From Chenggangzhangella methanolivorans (GTDB lineage Bacteria > Pseudomonadota > Alphaproteobacteria > Rhizobiales > Methylopilaceae): a stretch of 64,000 nt of DNA. Numbering within the stretch: the first letter of the stretch is position 1; each line of letters starts with the position of its first letter. The notes beneath the pieces were generated by a model, which was not told the DNA's origin, ran no database searches, and saw nothing but the letters and a program-made list of their open reading frames with translations. The translations under genes were made by a program, and so were the position numbers. The stretch is from the NCBI RefSeq assembly GCF_019797865.1, contig NZ_CP081869.1, positions 1,178,001 through 1,242,000 on the forward strand, written 5' to 3'. This document shows positions 49,735 to 59,010 of this stretch, one piece after another.

Positions 49735-50875
49735 GTTCGAAGATAGGCGGCGGTCGTCGAGTTGCGGACGGTGTGAGCGAGCGCTGTCTCGGCCATATGG
49801 AAATCTACGCCGTTTTCGGCCGCCCAATCTCGAAACGAGCTACGGAAACCATGAACGGTCGCATCGACCTTCAGCCTACGCATAACCATCGTTAGCGACA
49901 TTCCTGACAGTGGCCGCTCTGGCTTATCGCCGGGAAACACAAACTCGCTTTTCCGAAGCTTCTCCATTTTTCGGAGAATCGCGCAGGCCTGCTCGGATAG
50001 CGGGACTGAGTGCTCGCGGCCGGCTTTCATCCGCGCCGCGGGCACTGTCCATGTTTTCGCGCCAAGATCGATCTCATCCCATTTTGCGCCTATTGCCTCA
50101 CCGCTCCGAGCAGCGGTCAAAATGATACTTGAGACAAATTGCGCTGACTGAATCGAGCATTTCGAGCCGGGCGTAAAAGCTCGGTATTTCGTCTTTTGCC
50201 AGAGCCTTGTGATTTCCGCGCGTGAGTTTTTTGGGAATTGGGAGAAGGTGTTTCAGGCTCTCTCGATATCGAGCCGGATTTTCGCTGCTACGAAATTTTC
50301 GCTGATGCGCGGAGTCCAAAACGTTTTCAATTCGCCCTCTTAAGCGTTGAGCCGTTTCGGGTTTTTTAAGCCAAATGGCTGAAGCACGGATAGCACGTGC
50401 TCGACGGTAATTTGGTCCACGGGGATATCGCGAATTGCGCCGCAATAGACGCTCAGCGTCATTTGCCACTGCGCAGCGCTTTTCGGATTGCGCCACGAGG
50501 GCGTTTTCGACTCGATGAACGTGTCGGCGACCTCGCCAAACGTCGGCATTTTTGCCGCGGGCTTTCGCGCCTCTTTGGGATCGAGCCCGCGATCTAGGTA
50601 GCCCCGCAGTTCCGCCGCCTTCTCCCGCGCGCGCTTCAAATCGATTGTGGTCGCGCTTCCAAGCCCCAGTTCCTTCAATTTCCCAGTGCCGCTTATTCCA
50701 GCGGGCTTCCAGCGGTAGAGGAAAACCCATCGCCGTCGCGAGCGTCTGCCGAAATCGATAGGTAGAGATATCCGCCGTCGCCATACCGACGTGGACGAGG
50801 TGTATCGCTGCTATCGCTACAGCTGAGGAGCGACTTCACCCTTTGCGCGTTAAGCTTGTTCAGTTTCCGCATCAT
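49617..50875 (-). CDS. int: P4-type tyrosine integrase, three frameshifts
   Basis: About 415 codons in four pieces with shifts near 50745, 50370 and 50140. The Arm-binding domain (DUF4102-like) has LNAQRVKSL and GDGGYLYLSI, then LGLGSATTIDLKRAREKA. The core-binding part has VADTFIESKTPSWRNPKSAA. The catalytic part has TAARSGEAIGAKWDEID (Arg), TVHGFRSSFRDWAAE (His, Arg), LAHTVRNSTTAAYLR (His) and a final Tyr (AWAEY or AAYLR). It would integrate the island at tRNA-Ser. The fact that its catalytic residues all survive suggests base errors rather than a dead gene. Confidence 0.72.
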
Positions 50876-51038
50876 CGCATGCCTCAGGCACAGCTCGGCC
50901 CCAACGCCGGCCCAAACAATGGCTGACGATTTCGGCGGAGCTCAGTGGAGTTGATGATGAGAATATACGCCGGAAACCGTTCATTTTCCAGCAGATTTGT
51001 GCAGCCCCAAGGAGCCCGGTAGAGCTGGTTTAGGGGGA

Positions 51039-51052
51039 CACCCTCTCCGCCA
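51039..51052. repeat. Island attachment site, right (attR)
   Basis: CACCCTCTCCGCCA, identical to the tRNA-Ser 3' end at 42119-42132. It lies 164 bp beyond the integrase start, as expected for an island edge. Confidence 0.85.
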
Positions 51053-51411
51053 CCGCCACGCTCAAATCGTTGGCTTATCTGGACCACTCTGAGTCCAGGT
51101 AGCGCCTCCGATGCGGGGCCCAATGGCGTGTCGCGTCGATCGCGTCTGTCAGAACAAGCCGTTCTCTGCCCATGTCCCGATCGCGGGCGATCCGACGTTC
51201 CGCGACGGCTCGTCCGACGCGACGCTCGACAAGCTGCTGGAGCGGAAGCGGTCCCGTCTCGCGACATGCTCATGCCGACGGTCGCCGACGACGAGGTCAG
51301 AGCGTTTTCGAGACCTCGCTCGCCCCGCGAGAGCAGCGCCACATCCGTCGCCCCGGCGGGAGCGCCCGGCGCGACGGGCCGAGACTGGCGTGCGATAGTC
51401 GGTCGGTTCAG
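51053..51411. other. 359-bp gap between the island and mdcH
   Basis: It holds a short palindrome, CTGGAC, 8 bases, GTCCAG (about 51079-51098). A 95-aa plus-strand frame here is Arg-rich and shows no family feature, so I do not call it. Otherwise nothing is seen; it may hold a decayed end of an older chromosomal gene. Confidence 0.4.
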
Positions 51412-52332
51412 TCAGCGCTGCCGAACGGCCCATGCCGCCGCGCCCGCAGGCGTGCGGAAATCCTCGAAGGCGCGGGCCGCGACGCGGGGGAAGCTTTCTT
51501 CGATCATCCGCGTGAGCGCCCGGCCGGGGCCGATCTCGAGCACGGCGGTGGCGCCGTACTCGAACACGGATTCGAGGCATCGCATCCAGTCGAGCCGCTC
51601 GTGAAGCTGGCGGGAAAGCAGATCGGCGGCCGCGGCCTTGTCGCGGACGACGCGACCGTCGAGGCCCGAAAGCGTCGGCGCCGCCGGCGCGCGCCATGGC
51701 GAGGCCGCGATCGCCGCGGCGAAGCGCGGGGCGGCGGCTGCGAGCCAGCGTGTGTGCGACGCGACCCGGACGCCAAGCCGCCGGACATGGCGCGCGCGCC
51801 GCGCGGCCTCGGCCTCGTAGAGGTCGAGCGCGTCGAGCGGCCCGCCGACCACGACATGGTCGGGGCCGTTGACGATCGCCACGGCGACGCCGGCGGCCGC
51901 CGCCAGCGTCTCGGCCTCGGCGAGCCTAAGGCCGATCGTCGCCAGCATGCCCTGGGGCGCGCCCGCGCAGGCGGCGTCCATCGCCCGGCCGCGCTCGGCC
52001 ACGAGATCGAGCGTCGCGATCGCGTCGAGCGCCCCCGAGCAGCCATGTGCGGCGATCTCGCCGGCGCTGTACCCGGCGAAGACGACGGCTTCGACGCCCT
52101 GCGCCGCCAGCACGGCGTGCGCCGCCAATGCGTGGCCCACGACGAGAAGCTGGGCCGTCCGGTTCTCCGCGAGCGCGTCGGCCCCGGCCGTGAGCGGGCC
52201 CTGGGCGACGGCGAAACCCGTCAGTTCCGAAAGCTTGCGCAGCGCCGGCTCGGCCGCCGCTTCCGTCGCCACGGACGCGAACATGTCCGCGTGCTGGCCG
52301 CCCTGTCCCGAGCAGAGGATCGCTAGCGGCAA
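51412..52332 (-). CDS. mdcH: Malonate decarboxylase, malonyl-CoA:ACP transacylase subunit
   Basis: A 306-aa acyltransferase-domain protein: LAILCSGQGGQHADMF (substrate loop), VFAGYSAGEIAAHGCSG with the active Ser in GYSAGE, and VASHTRWLAAAAPRF with the active His (SHT). MdcH primes the enzyme by moving a malonyl group to the delta-subunit carrier. TTG start 52332 overlaps the mdcB stop. Last gene of the mdc operon. Confidence 0.85.
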   Translation of the reverse strand: MPLAILCSGQGGQHADMFASVATEAAAEPALRKLSELTGFAVAQGPLTAGADALAENRTAQLLVVGHALAAHAVLAAQGVEAVVFAGYSAGEIAAHGCSGALDAIATLDLVAERGRAMDAACAGAPQGMLATIGLRLAEAETLAAAAGVAVAIVNGPDHVVVGGPLDALDLYEAEAARRARHVRRLGVRVASHTRWLAAAAPRFAAAIAASPWRAPAAPTLSGLDGRVVRDKAAAADLLSRQLHERLDWMRCLESVFEYGATAVLEIGPGRALTRMIEESFPRVAARAFEDFRTPAGAAAWAVRQR

Positions 52333-53191
52333 GCGCCTGGCTCCGGGCCGCTCTCCAGCGCCGCGAGGAACATCGTCGCGGCGAGGAGATCGGCCGCGCC
52401 GCCGGGCTCATGCGTTCAGCCACAAAGATCCGGTGGATCCCGATCGCGCGATCGCGTCCTCCCGGCGCCGCGATCCCGCCTCGCGCGAGAAAGTCGAGCG
52501 CGAGGCGCTGGGCGCGGCCGAGCGCCTCCGCGCCGCCGCGATAGAGCAGGTTGTTGTCCTCGAGCGTCGCGATGATGGCGAAGACGGCGTCGATCATGGC
52601 GTCGTTCAGCGAGGCGCCGGCGGCGCGGGCGGCCCTGAACGCCGGCAGCGCGCAGCCTGTGACGGTCGGAAAGCCGGCTGCGGCCTCCTCCCGCGCGCCG
52701 GGCGCCTTGTGGCGCGCGCGCACGATCGCGCCGTGGCTGGGCTCGCGCGCGGCGGCGCCCGCCGCCAATATGTCCGGCCCCCAGCGCATCGCGACGGTCC
52801 GGCAGATCGTCTCCGCATTCGAGCATCGCGCCCGTCCCGCCGCCGCCGCGATGAGGCCGAGCGAAAACACAGCGCCGCGATGGGTGTTGACGCCTCGGGT
52901 CTCGGCGAACATGCGCGCCTCGGCGCGCCGGCCGGCGACGTTCAGAACGGCGAAATCGGCGTCCGCGGCTCCCGCTTCGGCCATCTCGCCGAAATAGCCT
53001 CTCAGCGCCGCGATGCTTGCGCGAAACGTCGAGGCGTCCATGTCGTCATGCGCGCCGGTGTCGACGAGACTGACGAGGCCGGGCTTCGGATAGCAGGCCA
53101 ATTCCTGCTCCAGCGCGGCTGTCGCCAGATCATCGATCCGCCGGGCCTTTGCAGGCGCGAGGGTTCGCCCGCAAAGCGCGAGCGCCGTCAC
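52323..53191 (-). CDS. mdcB: Triphosphoribosyl-dephospho-CoA synthase, one frameshift
   Basis: A 289-codon gene of the CitG/MdcB family: LACYPKPGLVSLVDTGAHDD, GVNTHRGAVFSLGL and LEDNNLLYRGGAEALGRAQ. It makes the precursor of the 2'-(5''-phosphoribosyl)-3'-dephospho-CoA prosthetic group from dephospho-CoA and ATP. A missing G near 52418 breaks the last 30 residues (GAADLLAATMFLAAL). GTG 53191 overlaps the mdcE stop (GTGA). The partner transferase mdcG is not in the window. Confidence 0.85.
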
Positions 53192-53904
53192 GAGGAGGCT
53201 CCCGCCCTGACCTTCGCCGCGATGCGCGCCGCCACCGTTCGCCCGCCGCGGCTCTCGCCAAGCGATCGCCGCATGTCGGCCCCGTCGAGCGGGCGCGAAA
53301 GCGCCTCGCGGAACCGCGCCTTGAGGTCGCCGTCCCAGACGCCTTCGAGGCCGCCGACCCGGATGAAGTTCTCGACGCCCGGCCCGAGCACCGGATTGGC
53401 GGCGGAGAGCTCTTCCAGGCGCTCCAGCGGGATCTTGGTGACGCGCGCCATCGCGGCCGGGGCCATGACGCGCACTTCCGAGCCCGGCAGCGCGAAGCAC
53501 AGGTCGGTCGACAGCCCCGTGGCCATGAAGCCGCCGGAGACCGCAAGATCGTGCACCAGCCCGATCACGCGATGGCCGCGGCGGCGCGCGGCGTCGAGGC
53601 AGCGGGTGAGATGGGCGATGCAGCCATTGTTGGCCATCAGCTCGTCGCGGCGGCTCAGGCGATGGCCGGCGTTGTCCACGATCACGAGGATCGGGCGGCC
53701 CGGCTCGTCGCGCATGGCGTCGAGCACCGCGCGGGCGAGCTTCAGCGCGACGTCGGCCCCGATGACGGCGCGATCGGCGGTGCCCACCACGGTAACGGTC
53801 CGGCCGTCGAAGCGGGCGACGCCCGTCAGCGTTCCGCCGTCGCGGACGACGCCGTGGCCATCGCCGAAAAGGTCCGCGAGAACCCGCTCGATGGCACCGC
53901 TCAT
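53188..53904 (-). CDS. mdcE: Malonate decarboxylase gamma subunit
   Basis: A 238-aa carboxyltransferase-type subunit of the crotonase fold: ILVIVDNAGHRLSRRDELMA, GLVHDLAVSGGFMATGL. With the beta subunit it decarboxylates the malonyl group held on the carrier. ATGA overlap with mdcD (53901-53904). Confidence 0.85.
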   Translation of the reverse strand: MSGAIERVLADLFGDGHGVVRDGGTLTGVARFDGRTVTVVGTADRAVIGADVALKLARAVLDAMRDEPGRPILVIVDNAGHRLSRRDELMANNGCIAHLTRCLDAARRRGHRVIGLVHDLAVSGGFMATGLSTDLCFALPGSEVRVMAPAAMARVTKIPLERLEELSAANPVLGPGVENFIRVGGLEGVWDGDLKARFREALSRPLDGADMRRSLGESRGGRTVAARIAAKVRAGASS

Positions 53905-54797
53905 GGCCGTCCTCCGGAAAGCGCGTCCACCAGCCCGTTGAAGCCCGCGGCGTCGAGAGCCGGCACCGAGGCCGGATCGTTGACCCCGAGCCGCGCCCAG
54001 ACGTCGCGGCCGTCGGCGCAGTCCCAGAAGCGCTCGAGCCGGCGCGAGAGCATCTCGTGCTCGGCCTCGAGCGCGTCGAGATCGAGCGGGCGCGGCCGGC
54101 CGACGAAGCCGAGGATCGCGGTCCGGAACGCTTCGACGTCGTCGGCCACCAGCGCGTCGATCTCGCCGATCAGCCTCCGGTGCTTGGCCCCCATCGTGCG
54201 CCAGACGAGCGCGCGGTCCTGCGCGTCGAACTCCTCGATGCCCTCGACGGTCTCGATCACCTCGGGCCCCGAAATCGAGAGCCGCCCCTCCTCGCTCGCC
54301 ACGATCCAGTCGCAGGAGCGCGCGACGATCGACATGCCGCCGTAGCAGCCGTTCTTGCCGCCGATCGCGACGATCACGGGCACGCCGGCGTGCCGGGCCG
54401 AGAGCGCCGCCCTCTGGATTTCGCCCATGGCCACGAGCCCGGCGTTCGCCTCATGCAGACGCACGCCGCCGGTGTCGAGCAGAAGGATCGCCGCGTCCGG
54501 CTTCACGTCGAGCGCGCGCTCCAGGAGACCGGTGATCTTCGCGCCGTGGACCTCGCCCACAGCGCCGCCCATGAAGCCGCCTTCCTGCGCGGCGACCAGC
54601 ACGGGGCGGCCGTCGATCGTCCCCTCGCCCACCACCACGCCGTCGTCGAAGGCGACCGGCATGCCGAGAGCCGGCAGATGGGGCGAGACGATGCGGGCCG
54701 CCGGTCCGCAGAACTCGCGGAACGAGCCGGCGTCGAGCAATCCGTCGATCCGCTTGCGCGCGGTCGCCTCGTAGAAGCTGTGGCGCGCGACCCTCAT
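53901..54797 (-). CDS. mdcD: Malonate decarboxylase beta subunit
   Basis: A 298-aa subunit of the carboxyltransferase fold: GVVVGEGTIDGRPVLVAAQE, GGVRLHEANAGLVAMGEIQR, and GGKNGCYGGMSIVARSCDWI, which forms the oxyanion-hole region. It pairs with mdcE. ATGA overlaps join it to mdcC and mdcE, so the three are made together. Confidence 0.88.
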   Translation of the reverse strand: MRVARHSFYEATARKRIDGLLDAGSFREFCGPAARIVSPHLPALGMPVAFDDGVVVGEGTIDGRPVLVAAQEGGFMGGAVGEVHGAKITGLLERALDVKPDAAILLLDTGGVRLHEANAGLVAMGEIQRAALSARHAGVPVIVAIGGKNGCYGGMSIVARSCDWIVASEEGRLSISGPEVIETVEGIEEFDAQDRALVWRTMGAKHRRLIGEIDALVADDVEAFRTAILGFVGRPRPLDLDALEAEHEMLSRRLERFWDCADGRDVWARLGVNDPASVPALDAAGFNGLVDALSGGRP

Positions 54798-55108
54798 GCC
54801 TGAGCATCCTTGATCTCGGCCGCGGCCTGGTCGAGGCGGAGGCTCACCACCGCAGGCGTCGCGCCGCCGTCATTGATCGACACGCGCACGTCAGACAGGC
54901 CGTGGCGGGCGAAGAAGTCGGCCAGAACCTGCCGCCATGTCTCGCCGAAGCCCCGCACCGAGGTGTCCACGACCGCGGCGCAGCGTCCGCCGAGGTCGGC
55001 GGCTTCGATCAGGACCTCGAGATTGCCGGAGCCGACGACGCCCGCCAGCGCTAAGGCGCGGGCAGGCTTCTCACCGGTTCCGTCATAGTCGAATTCGAGA
55101 TGCTCCAT
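54794..55108 (-). CDS. mdcC: Malonate decarboxylase acyl carrier (delta) subunit
   Basis: A 104-aa carrier. Ser27 in LAGVVGSGNLEVLIE is the expected attachment point for the phosphoribosyl-dephospho-CoA arm that carries acetyl and malonyl groups. VRVSINDGGATPAVVSLRL near the end is a conserved feature of the family. Follows mdcA after 5 bp. Confidence 0.86.
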   Translation of the reverse strand: MEHLEFDYDGTGEKPARALALAGVVGSGNLEVLIEAADLGGRCAAVVDTSVRGFGETWRQVLADFFARHGLSDVRVSINDGGATPAVVSLRLDQAAAEIKDAQA

Positions 55109-55113
55109 CGGGC

Positions 55114-56772
55114 TTACCAGTTCCGGAAACGGGAGGGCGGGTCGTAGAGGCCGCCGGACCAGGCCACGAGATCCTTGATCGAGCGGGCGGCGAGCAGGTC
55201 GCGGGTCGCGAAGCGCTTGTCGACGCCGAGGTCATCGGCGTATTGCACCGCGCCCTTTTCGCGCAGCCGCGCCACCATCTCGCGGTCGCGCTTCATCCCG
55301 ACCGGCGTATAGCCCGCGACGCCGCGGATCGCCTGCTCGCGCTCCTCCATCGTGTCGCAGAGCAGGAGATTGGCGATGCCTTCCTCGGTCACGAGATGGG
55401 TCAGGTCGTCGCCATAGACCATCACGGGCGGCAGCGGCATGTCGAAGGTCTTCTGCAGCTCCCAGGCGTCGAGCCGCTCCACGAAGGTGGGCGACATGCC
55501 GTCGCCGAAAGTCTCGACGATCTGGACCACGAGCTTTCGCCCGCGAGGCATCTCGCCGGAAAGCCGCTGCTCTCGGCCGGCCTTGAGCCACGCCTCGCTG
55601 CCGTGGCGGCGGGCGCGCGATTCCGAGCCGAAATTCGGCGCGCCGCCGAAACCGGTGATGCGCGAGAGCGTCGCGGTGGAGGAGTTGCCCTCGAGGTCGA
55701 TCTGCAGCGTCGATCCGATGAGAGATCGGAATAGTGGCCGGCGAGCTGACAGAAGATGCGGTTCGAGCGCATCGTGCCGTCGCGGCCGGTGAAGAACACG
55801 TCGGAGCGCGCCGCCGTATAGGCCTCCATGCCGAGTTTCCGAGCCCGCGCAGTGGATCGACTCCACGAAGCCGCTCTCGATCGCCGGGATCAGCGTCGGG
55901 CACGGATTGACCGACATGTACTGGCAGATCTTGCCCTTGAGGCCGAGATCCTGCGCGTAGGTCGGCAGGATCAGCTCGATCGCCGCGGTGTCGAAGCCGA
56001 TGCCGTGGTTGAGCCGGGTGACGCCGTATTTCTCGTAGATCCCGCGGATGACCATCATGGCCATCAGCACCTGCACCTCGGTGATGACGGCGGGGTCGCG
56101 GGTGAAGATCGGCTCGATGTAATGGGGCTTCGGGGCCTCGACGACGAAACTCACCCAGTCGCCCGGCACGTCGACGCGCGGAACCTTGTCGACGAGCCGG
56201 TTCACCTGCGCGATCAGCACGCCGGACTTGAAGGCCGTGGCCTCCACGATCGCGGGCGTGTCCTCGGTGTTGGGGCCGGTATAGAGGTTGCCGTCGGCGT
56301 CCGCGGCGTCGGCCGCCACGAAGCTCACATGCGGGGTGAGGTCGCAGAAATAGCGGCTGTAGAGCTCGAGATAGGTGTGGATCGCCCCGACCTCGATTTT
56401 GCCCTCGCCGACGAGCCGCGCCATGCGCAACCCCTGCGGGCCGGCGTAGCAGAAGTCGAGGCGGCGAGCGGTGCCGCGCTCGAACACGTCGAGATGCGGC
56501 GGCAGCGCGATGTTGGACTGGACGATGTGGAGGTCGCGGATCGCGTCCGTCGAGGTCTTCGCAAGCGAAGACGCGAGGAAATCCGCGTGCTTCTGGTTGT
56601 TGCCCTCGATGCAGACGCGGTCGCCGGGCTCGATCACCGCTTCGAGGAAGCTGACGATCTCATCCCGCCGCACGGTCTTGCCGTCCGCGAAGGCCGCGCC
56701 GCGCTCGATGCGGGCGCGGTAGCTGCGTTCGAGCGTGTCCCAGACGCGTGCGGTTTTGGCTGTTTCGAGCAT
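55114..56772 (-). CDS. mdcA: Malonate decarboxylase alpha subunit, two frameshifts
   Basis: 552 codons in three frames. The first part has RDEIVSFLEAVIEPGDRVCI, NIALPPHLDVFERG and TRLNHGIGFDTAAIELILP. After shifts near 55845 and 55715 it continues as DVFFTGRDGTMRSNRIF and then LQIDLEGNSSTATLSRITGF. MdcA is the acetyl-S-ACP:malonate ACP transferase, swapping malonyl for acetyl on the carrier. Start ATG 56772. The gene follows tctA, and 12 bp separate them. Confidence 0.86.
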   Translation of the reverse strand: MLETAKTARVWDTLERSYRARIERGAAFADGKTVRRDEIVSFLEAVIEPGDRVCIEGNNQKHADFLASSLAKTSTDAIRDLHIVQSNIALPPHLDVFERGTARRLDFCYAGPQGLRMARLVGEGKIEVGAIHTYLELYSRYFCDLTPHVSFVAADAADADGNLYTGPNTEDTPAIVEATAFKSGVLIAQVNRLVDKVPRVDVPGDWVSFVVEAPKPHYIEPIFTRDPAVITEVQVLMAMMVIRGIYEKYGVTRLNHGIGFDTAAIELILPTYAQDLGLKGKICQYMSVNPCPTLIPAIESGFVESIHCAGSETRHGGLYGGALRRVLHRPRRHDALEPHLLSARRPLFRSLIGSTLQIDLEGNSSTATLSRITGFGGAPNFGSESRARRHGSEAWLKAGREQRLSGEMPRGRKLVVQIVETFGDGMSPTFVERLDAWELQKTFDMPLPPVMVYGDDLTHLVTEEGIANLLLCDTMEEREQAIRGVAGYTPVGMKRDREMVARLREKGAVQYADDLGVDKRFATRDLLAARSIKDLVAWSGGLYDPPSRFRNW

Positions 56773-56783
56773 CGCGGGCCTCC

Positions 56784-58310
56784 TTATTCGGCCGCCCCGA
56801 GAGCCGGCTTGCCCTGCCCCCGCGAGCGCGCCCACCCGACGAGGTCTGAGAGTGGTCCCCAGAAGAGGAGGATGGCGGAGAGGACGACGAGCGTGGTGAC
56901 GAGGCCGTTGGCCCAGAACACGTTGAGGCTTCCGCCCGAACCGAGCAGCGCCTGGCGGAAGGCGTCTTCGGCGCGGTCGCCGAGCACCAGCGCCAGCACC
57001 ATCGGCGCGAGCGGGAAGCCGAGCTTCTTGAACACGTAGCCCACGACCCCGAACAGCAGCATCAGCCAGATGTCGAAGATCGAGTTGCCGACCGTGTAGG
57101 CCCCGATCGCGCACACGACCAAGATGATCGGAGCCACGATCGCGAACGGGATCCGCATGATCGCGGCGAACAGCGGCACGGTCGCGAGCACGATCAGAAG
57201 GCCGGCGACATTGCCGAGATACATGCTCGCGATCAGGCCCCAGACGAAGTCCTTCTGCTCGACGAACAGCATCGGTCCGGGCTGCAGGCCCCAGATCATC
57301 AGCCCGCCGAGCAGCACGGCCGCCGTCGCCGACCCCGGGATGCCGAGGGCGAGCATCGGAAGGAGGGCGGCGGTGCCGGCGGCGTGCGCTGCGGTCTCCG
57401 GCGCCAGCACGCCCTCGATCTCGCCCTTGCCGAAATTGTCGCCGCGCTTGGAGAAGCGCTTGGCCAGGCCATAGCCCATGAACGAGGCCGCGATCGCCCC
57501 GCCCGGCGTCACGCCCATCCACATGCCCACGATCGAGGAGCGGATCAGCGTCGCCCAGTAGCGCGGCAGCCCGGCCCAGGTGCGCAGCACGACCTTGAGG
57601 TCGATCGCCGCCTTCTTGCCCTTGAACGCCAACCCTTCCTCGACCGTGAGGAAGATCTCCGAGACGCCGAACAGCCCGATCACCACCACGAGGAAGTCGA
57701 AGCCGCGCATCAGCTCGGCGACGTCGAAGGTCATGCGCAGGTCGCCCGAGATCGTGTCCATGCCGACGCCGGCGAGCAGAAAGCCGATGCAGAGCGAGAC
57801 CAGGATCTTGATGCGGTTGTCCTTGCCCATGCCGATGAAGGAGCAGAACGTCAGCAGGAACACGGCGAAGAACTCGGCCGGCCCGAACCTGAGCGCGAAC
57901 TTCGCCACGAGCGGCGCGACGAAGGTGATGAGCAGCACGCCCGAGATCGCGCCGATGAAGGAGGCGGTGAAGGCGGCGGTGAGCGCTTCGCCGGCGCGTC
58001 CTTCCTGGGCCATCGGATAGCCGTCGAAGGTGGTGGCGACCGACCAGGCCTCGCCGGGAATGTTGAACAGGATCGAGGTGATGGCGCCGCCGAAGAGCGC
58101 GCCCCAGTAGATCGACGACAGCAGGATGATGGCGGAGGTCGGGTCCATGCCGAAGGTGAGCGGCAGCAGGATCGCGACGCCGTTGGGGCCGCCGAGGCCC
58201 GGCAGCACCCCCACCACGATGCCGAGCAGCACGCCGACGATCATGAAGCCGACATTGTGCCAGGAGAGCGCGACCTGGAAGCCTGCGAGCAGCGCGGAGA
58301 AATCGTCCAT
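56784..58310 (-). CDS. tctA: Tripartite tricarboxylate transporter, large membrane subunit (TctA)
   Basis: A 508-aa protein with about 11-12 membrane spans: GVLPGLGGPNGVAILLPLTF (TctA signature), SSIYWGALFGGAITSILFNI and LGIPGSATAAVLLGGLMIWG. With tctB and tctC it moves a carboxylate substrate using an ion gradient; next to mdcA the substrate is likely malonate. Starts at ATG 58310. Confidence 0.88.
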   Translation of the reverse strand: MDDFSALLAGFQVALSWHNVGFMIVGVLLGIVVGVLPGLGGPNGVAILLPLTFGMDPTSAIILLSSIYWGALFGGAITSILFNIPGEAWSVATTFDGYPMAQEGRAGEALTAAFTASFIGAISGVLLITFVAPLVAKFALRFGPAEFFAVFLLTFCSFIGMGKDNRIKILVSLCIGFLLAGVGMDTISGDLRMTFDVAELMRGFDFLVVVIGLFGVSEIFLTVEEGLAFKGKKAAIDLKVVLRTWAGLPRYWATLIRSSIVGMWMGVTPGGAIAASFMGYGLAKRFSKRGDNFGKGEIEGVLAPETAAHAAGTAALLPMLALGIPGSATAAVLLGGLMIWGLQPGPMLFVEQKDFVWGLIASMYLGNVAGLLIVLATVPLFAAIMRIPFAIVAPIILVVCAIGAYTVGNSIFDIWLMLLFGVVGYVFKKLGFPLAPMVLALVLGDRAEDAFRQALLGSGGSLNVFWANGLVTTLVVLSAILLFWGPLSDLVGWARSRGQGKPALGAAE

Positions 58311-58323
58311 CCGGGGCTCTCCT

Positions 58324-58836
58324 TCAGTAGCCGAACATGGCTTCGAGCGGCCCCTTGGGGAGCGGCACGAGGAACTCGATCTCGAAGACCACGAAGCAGA
58401 CGAGCGGCACCAGCACGGAGGTCGCGATCACCGTGTACCAACGCGCGCCGCCGACGATCGGCATGAACACGGCGGTGAAGATCGCCGCCGCCGCGTAGAT
58501 GCCGAGCGGCTCGACCAGCACGACGAACAAAGCGAGCGGCCCGAAGACCTTGGCCACCATCAGGAGCTGCGACCAGGTGGCGAAGATCGCCGGCGGCTCG
58601 CGGAACGCCTGGACCAAGAGGAAGAGCGAGCCGGCGAGGAAGATCCAGCCGACGCGCGCGGGGAAGAAGCCGCTTTCCGGCCCGCCGTTCCAGCCCGCGC
58701 CGCGGCCGTAAGAGTCGTAGAGCACCGCGGCCGCAAGCCCGATCAGGATCAGCGAGACCACGATCTCCACCGCCCGCTTCGACGGCCCGCGCGCGCCCGG
58801 ATCGTCCGGCTGTTCGATGTCGGCTGAAAGGGACAT
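58324..58836 (-). CDS. tctB: Tripartite tricarboxylate transporter, small membrane subunit (TctB)
   Basis: A 170-aa protein with four membrane spans (IVVSLILIGLAAAVLYDS; VGWIFLAGSLFLLVQAF; two near the end) and the mid-protein FGPLALFVVLVEPLGIYAAA. TctB is the weakly conserved partner of TctA. It follows tctC across a 174-bp gap that holds a large inverted repeat. Confidence 0.8.
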   Translation of the reverse strand: MSLSADIEQPDDPGARGPSKRAVEIVVSLILIGLAAAVLYDSYGRGAGWNGGPESGFFPARVGWIFLAGSLFLLVQAFREPPAIFATWSQLLMVAKVFGPLALFVVLVEPLGIYAAAAIFTAVFMPIVGGARWYTVIATSVLVPLVCFVVFEIEFLVPLPKGPLEAMFGY

Positions 58837-58883
58837 GGGTCTTCTCCGTCGGCGGAGGATCGGGACTGGCGGATGCGAAGAGG

Positions 58884-59008
58884 CCCTTGTCCCGGCTTCG
58901 ACCCGGGACCCAGAACCGATTGCGTTTGAGAACTCGGCTCGACCCGACGAAGTCGGGACTGAGGCGCTGTCGGTTCTGGGTCCCGGATCACGTCCGGGAC
59001 ACGAAAGG
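58884..59008. repeat. Large inverted repeat element between tctC and tctB
   Basis: Arms CCCGGGACCCAGAACCG (58902-58918) and CGGTTCTGGGTCCCGG (58971-58986) are matched over 16 bases, and each is flanked by its own TCCCGG...CCGGGA palindrome. The inner loop holds CCCGA...TCGGG. Similar intergenic repeats are common in Hyphomicrobiales. It could lower expression downstream of tctC, or stabilise the tctC message. Confidence 0.75.
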
Positions 59009-59010
59009 GC

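Noticed and set aside
51111..51398. 95-aa frame between the island and mdcH
   Set aside because: Arg-rich, without ribosome site or motif; more likely chance.
57384..58466. 360-aa plus-strand frame opposite tctA
   Set aside because: Antisense shadow of a clear membrane transporter.
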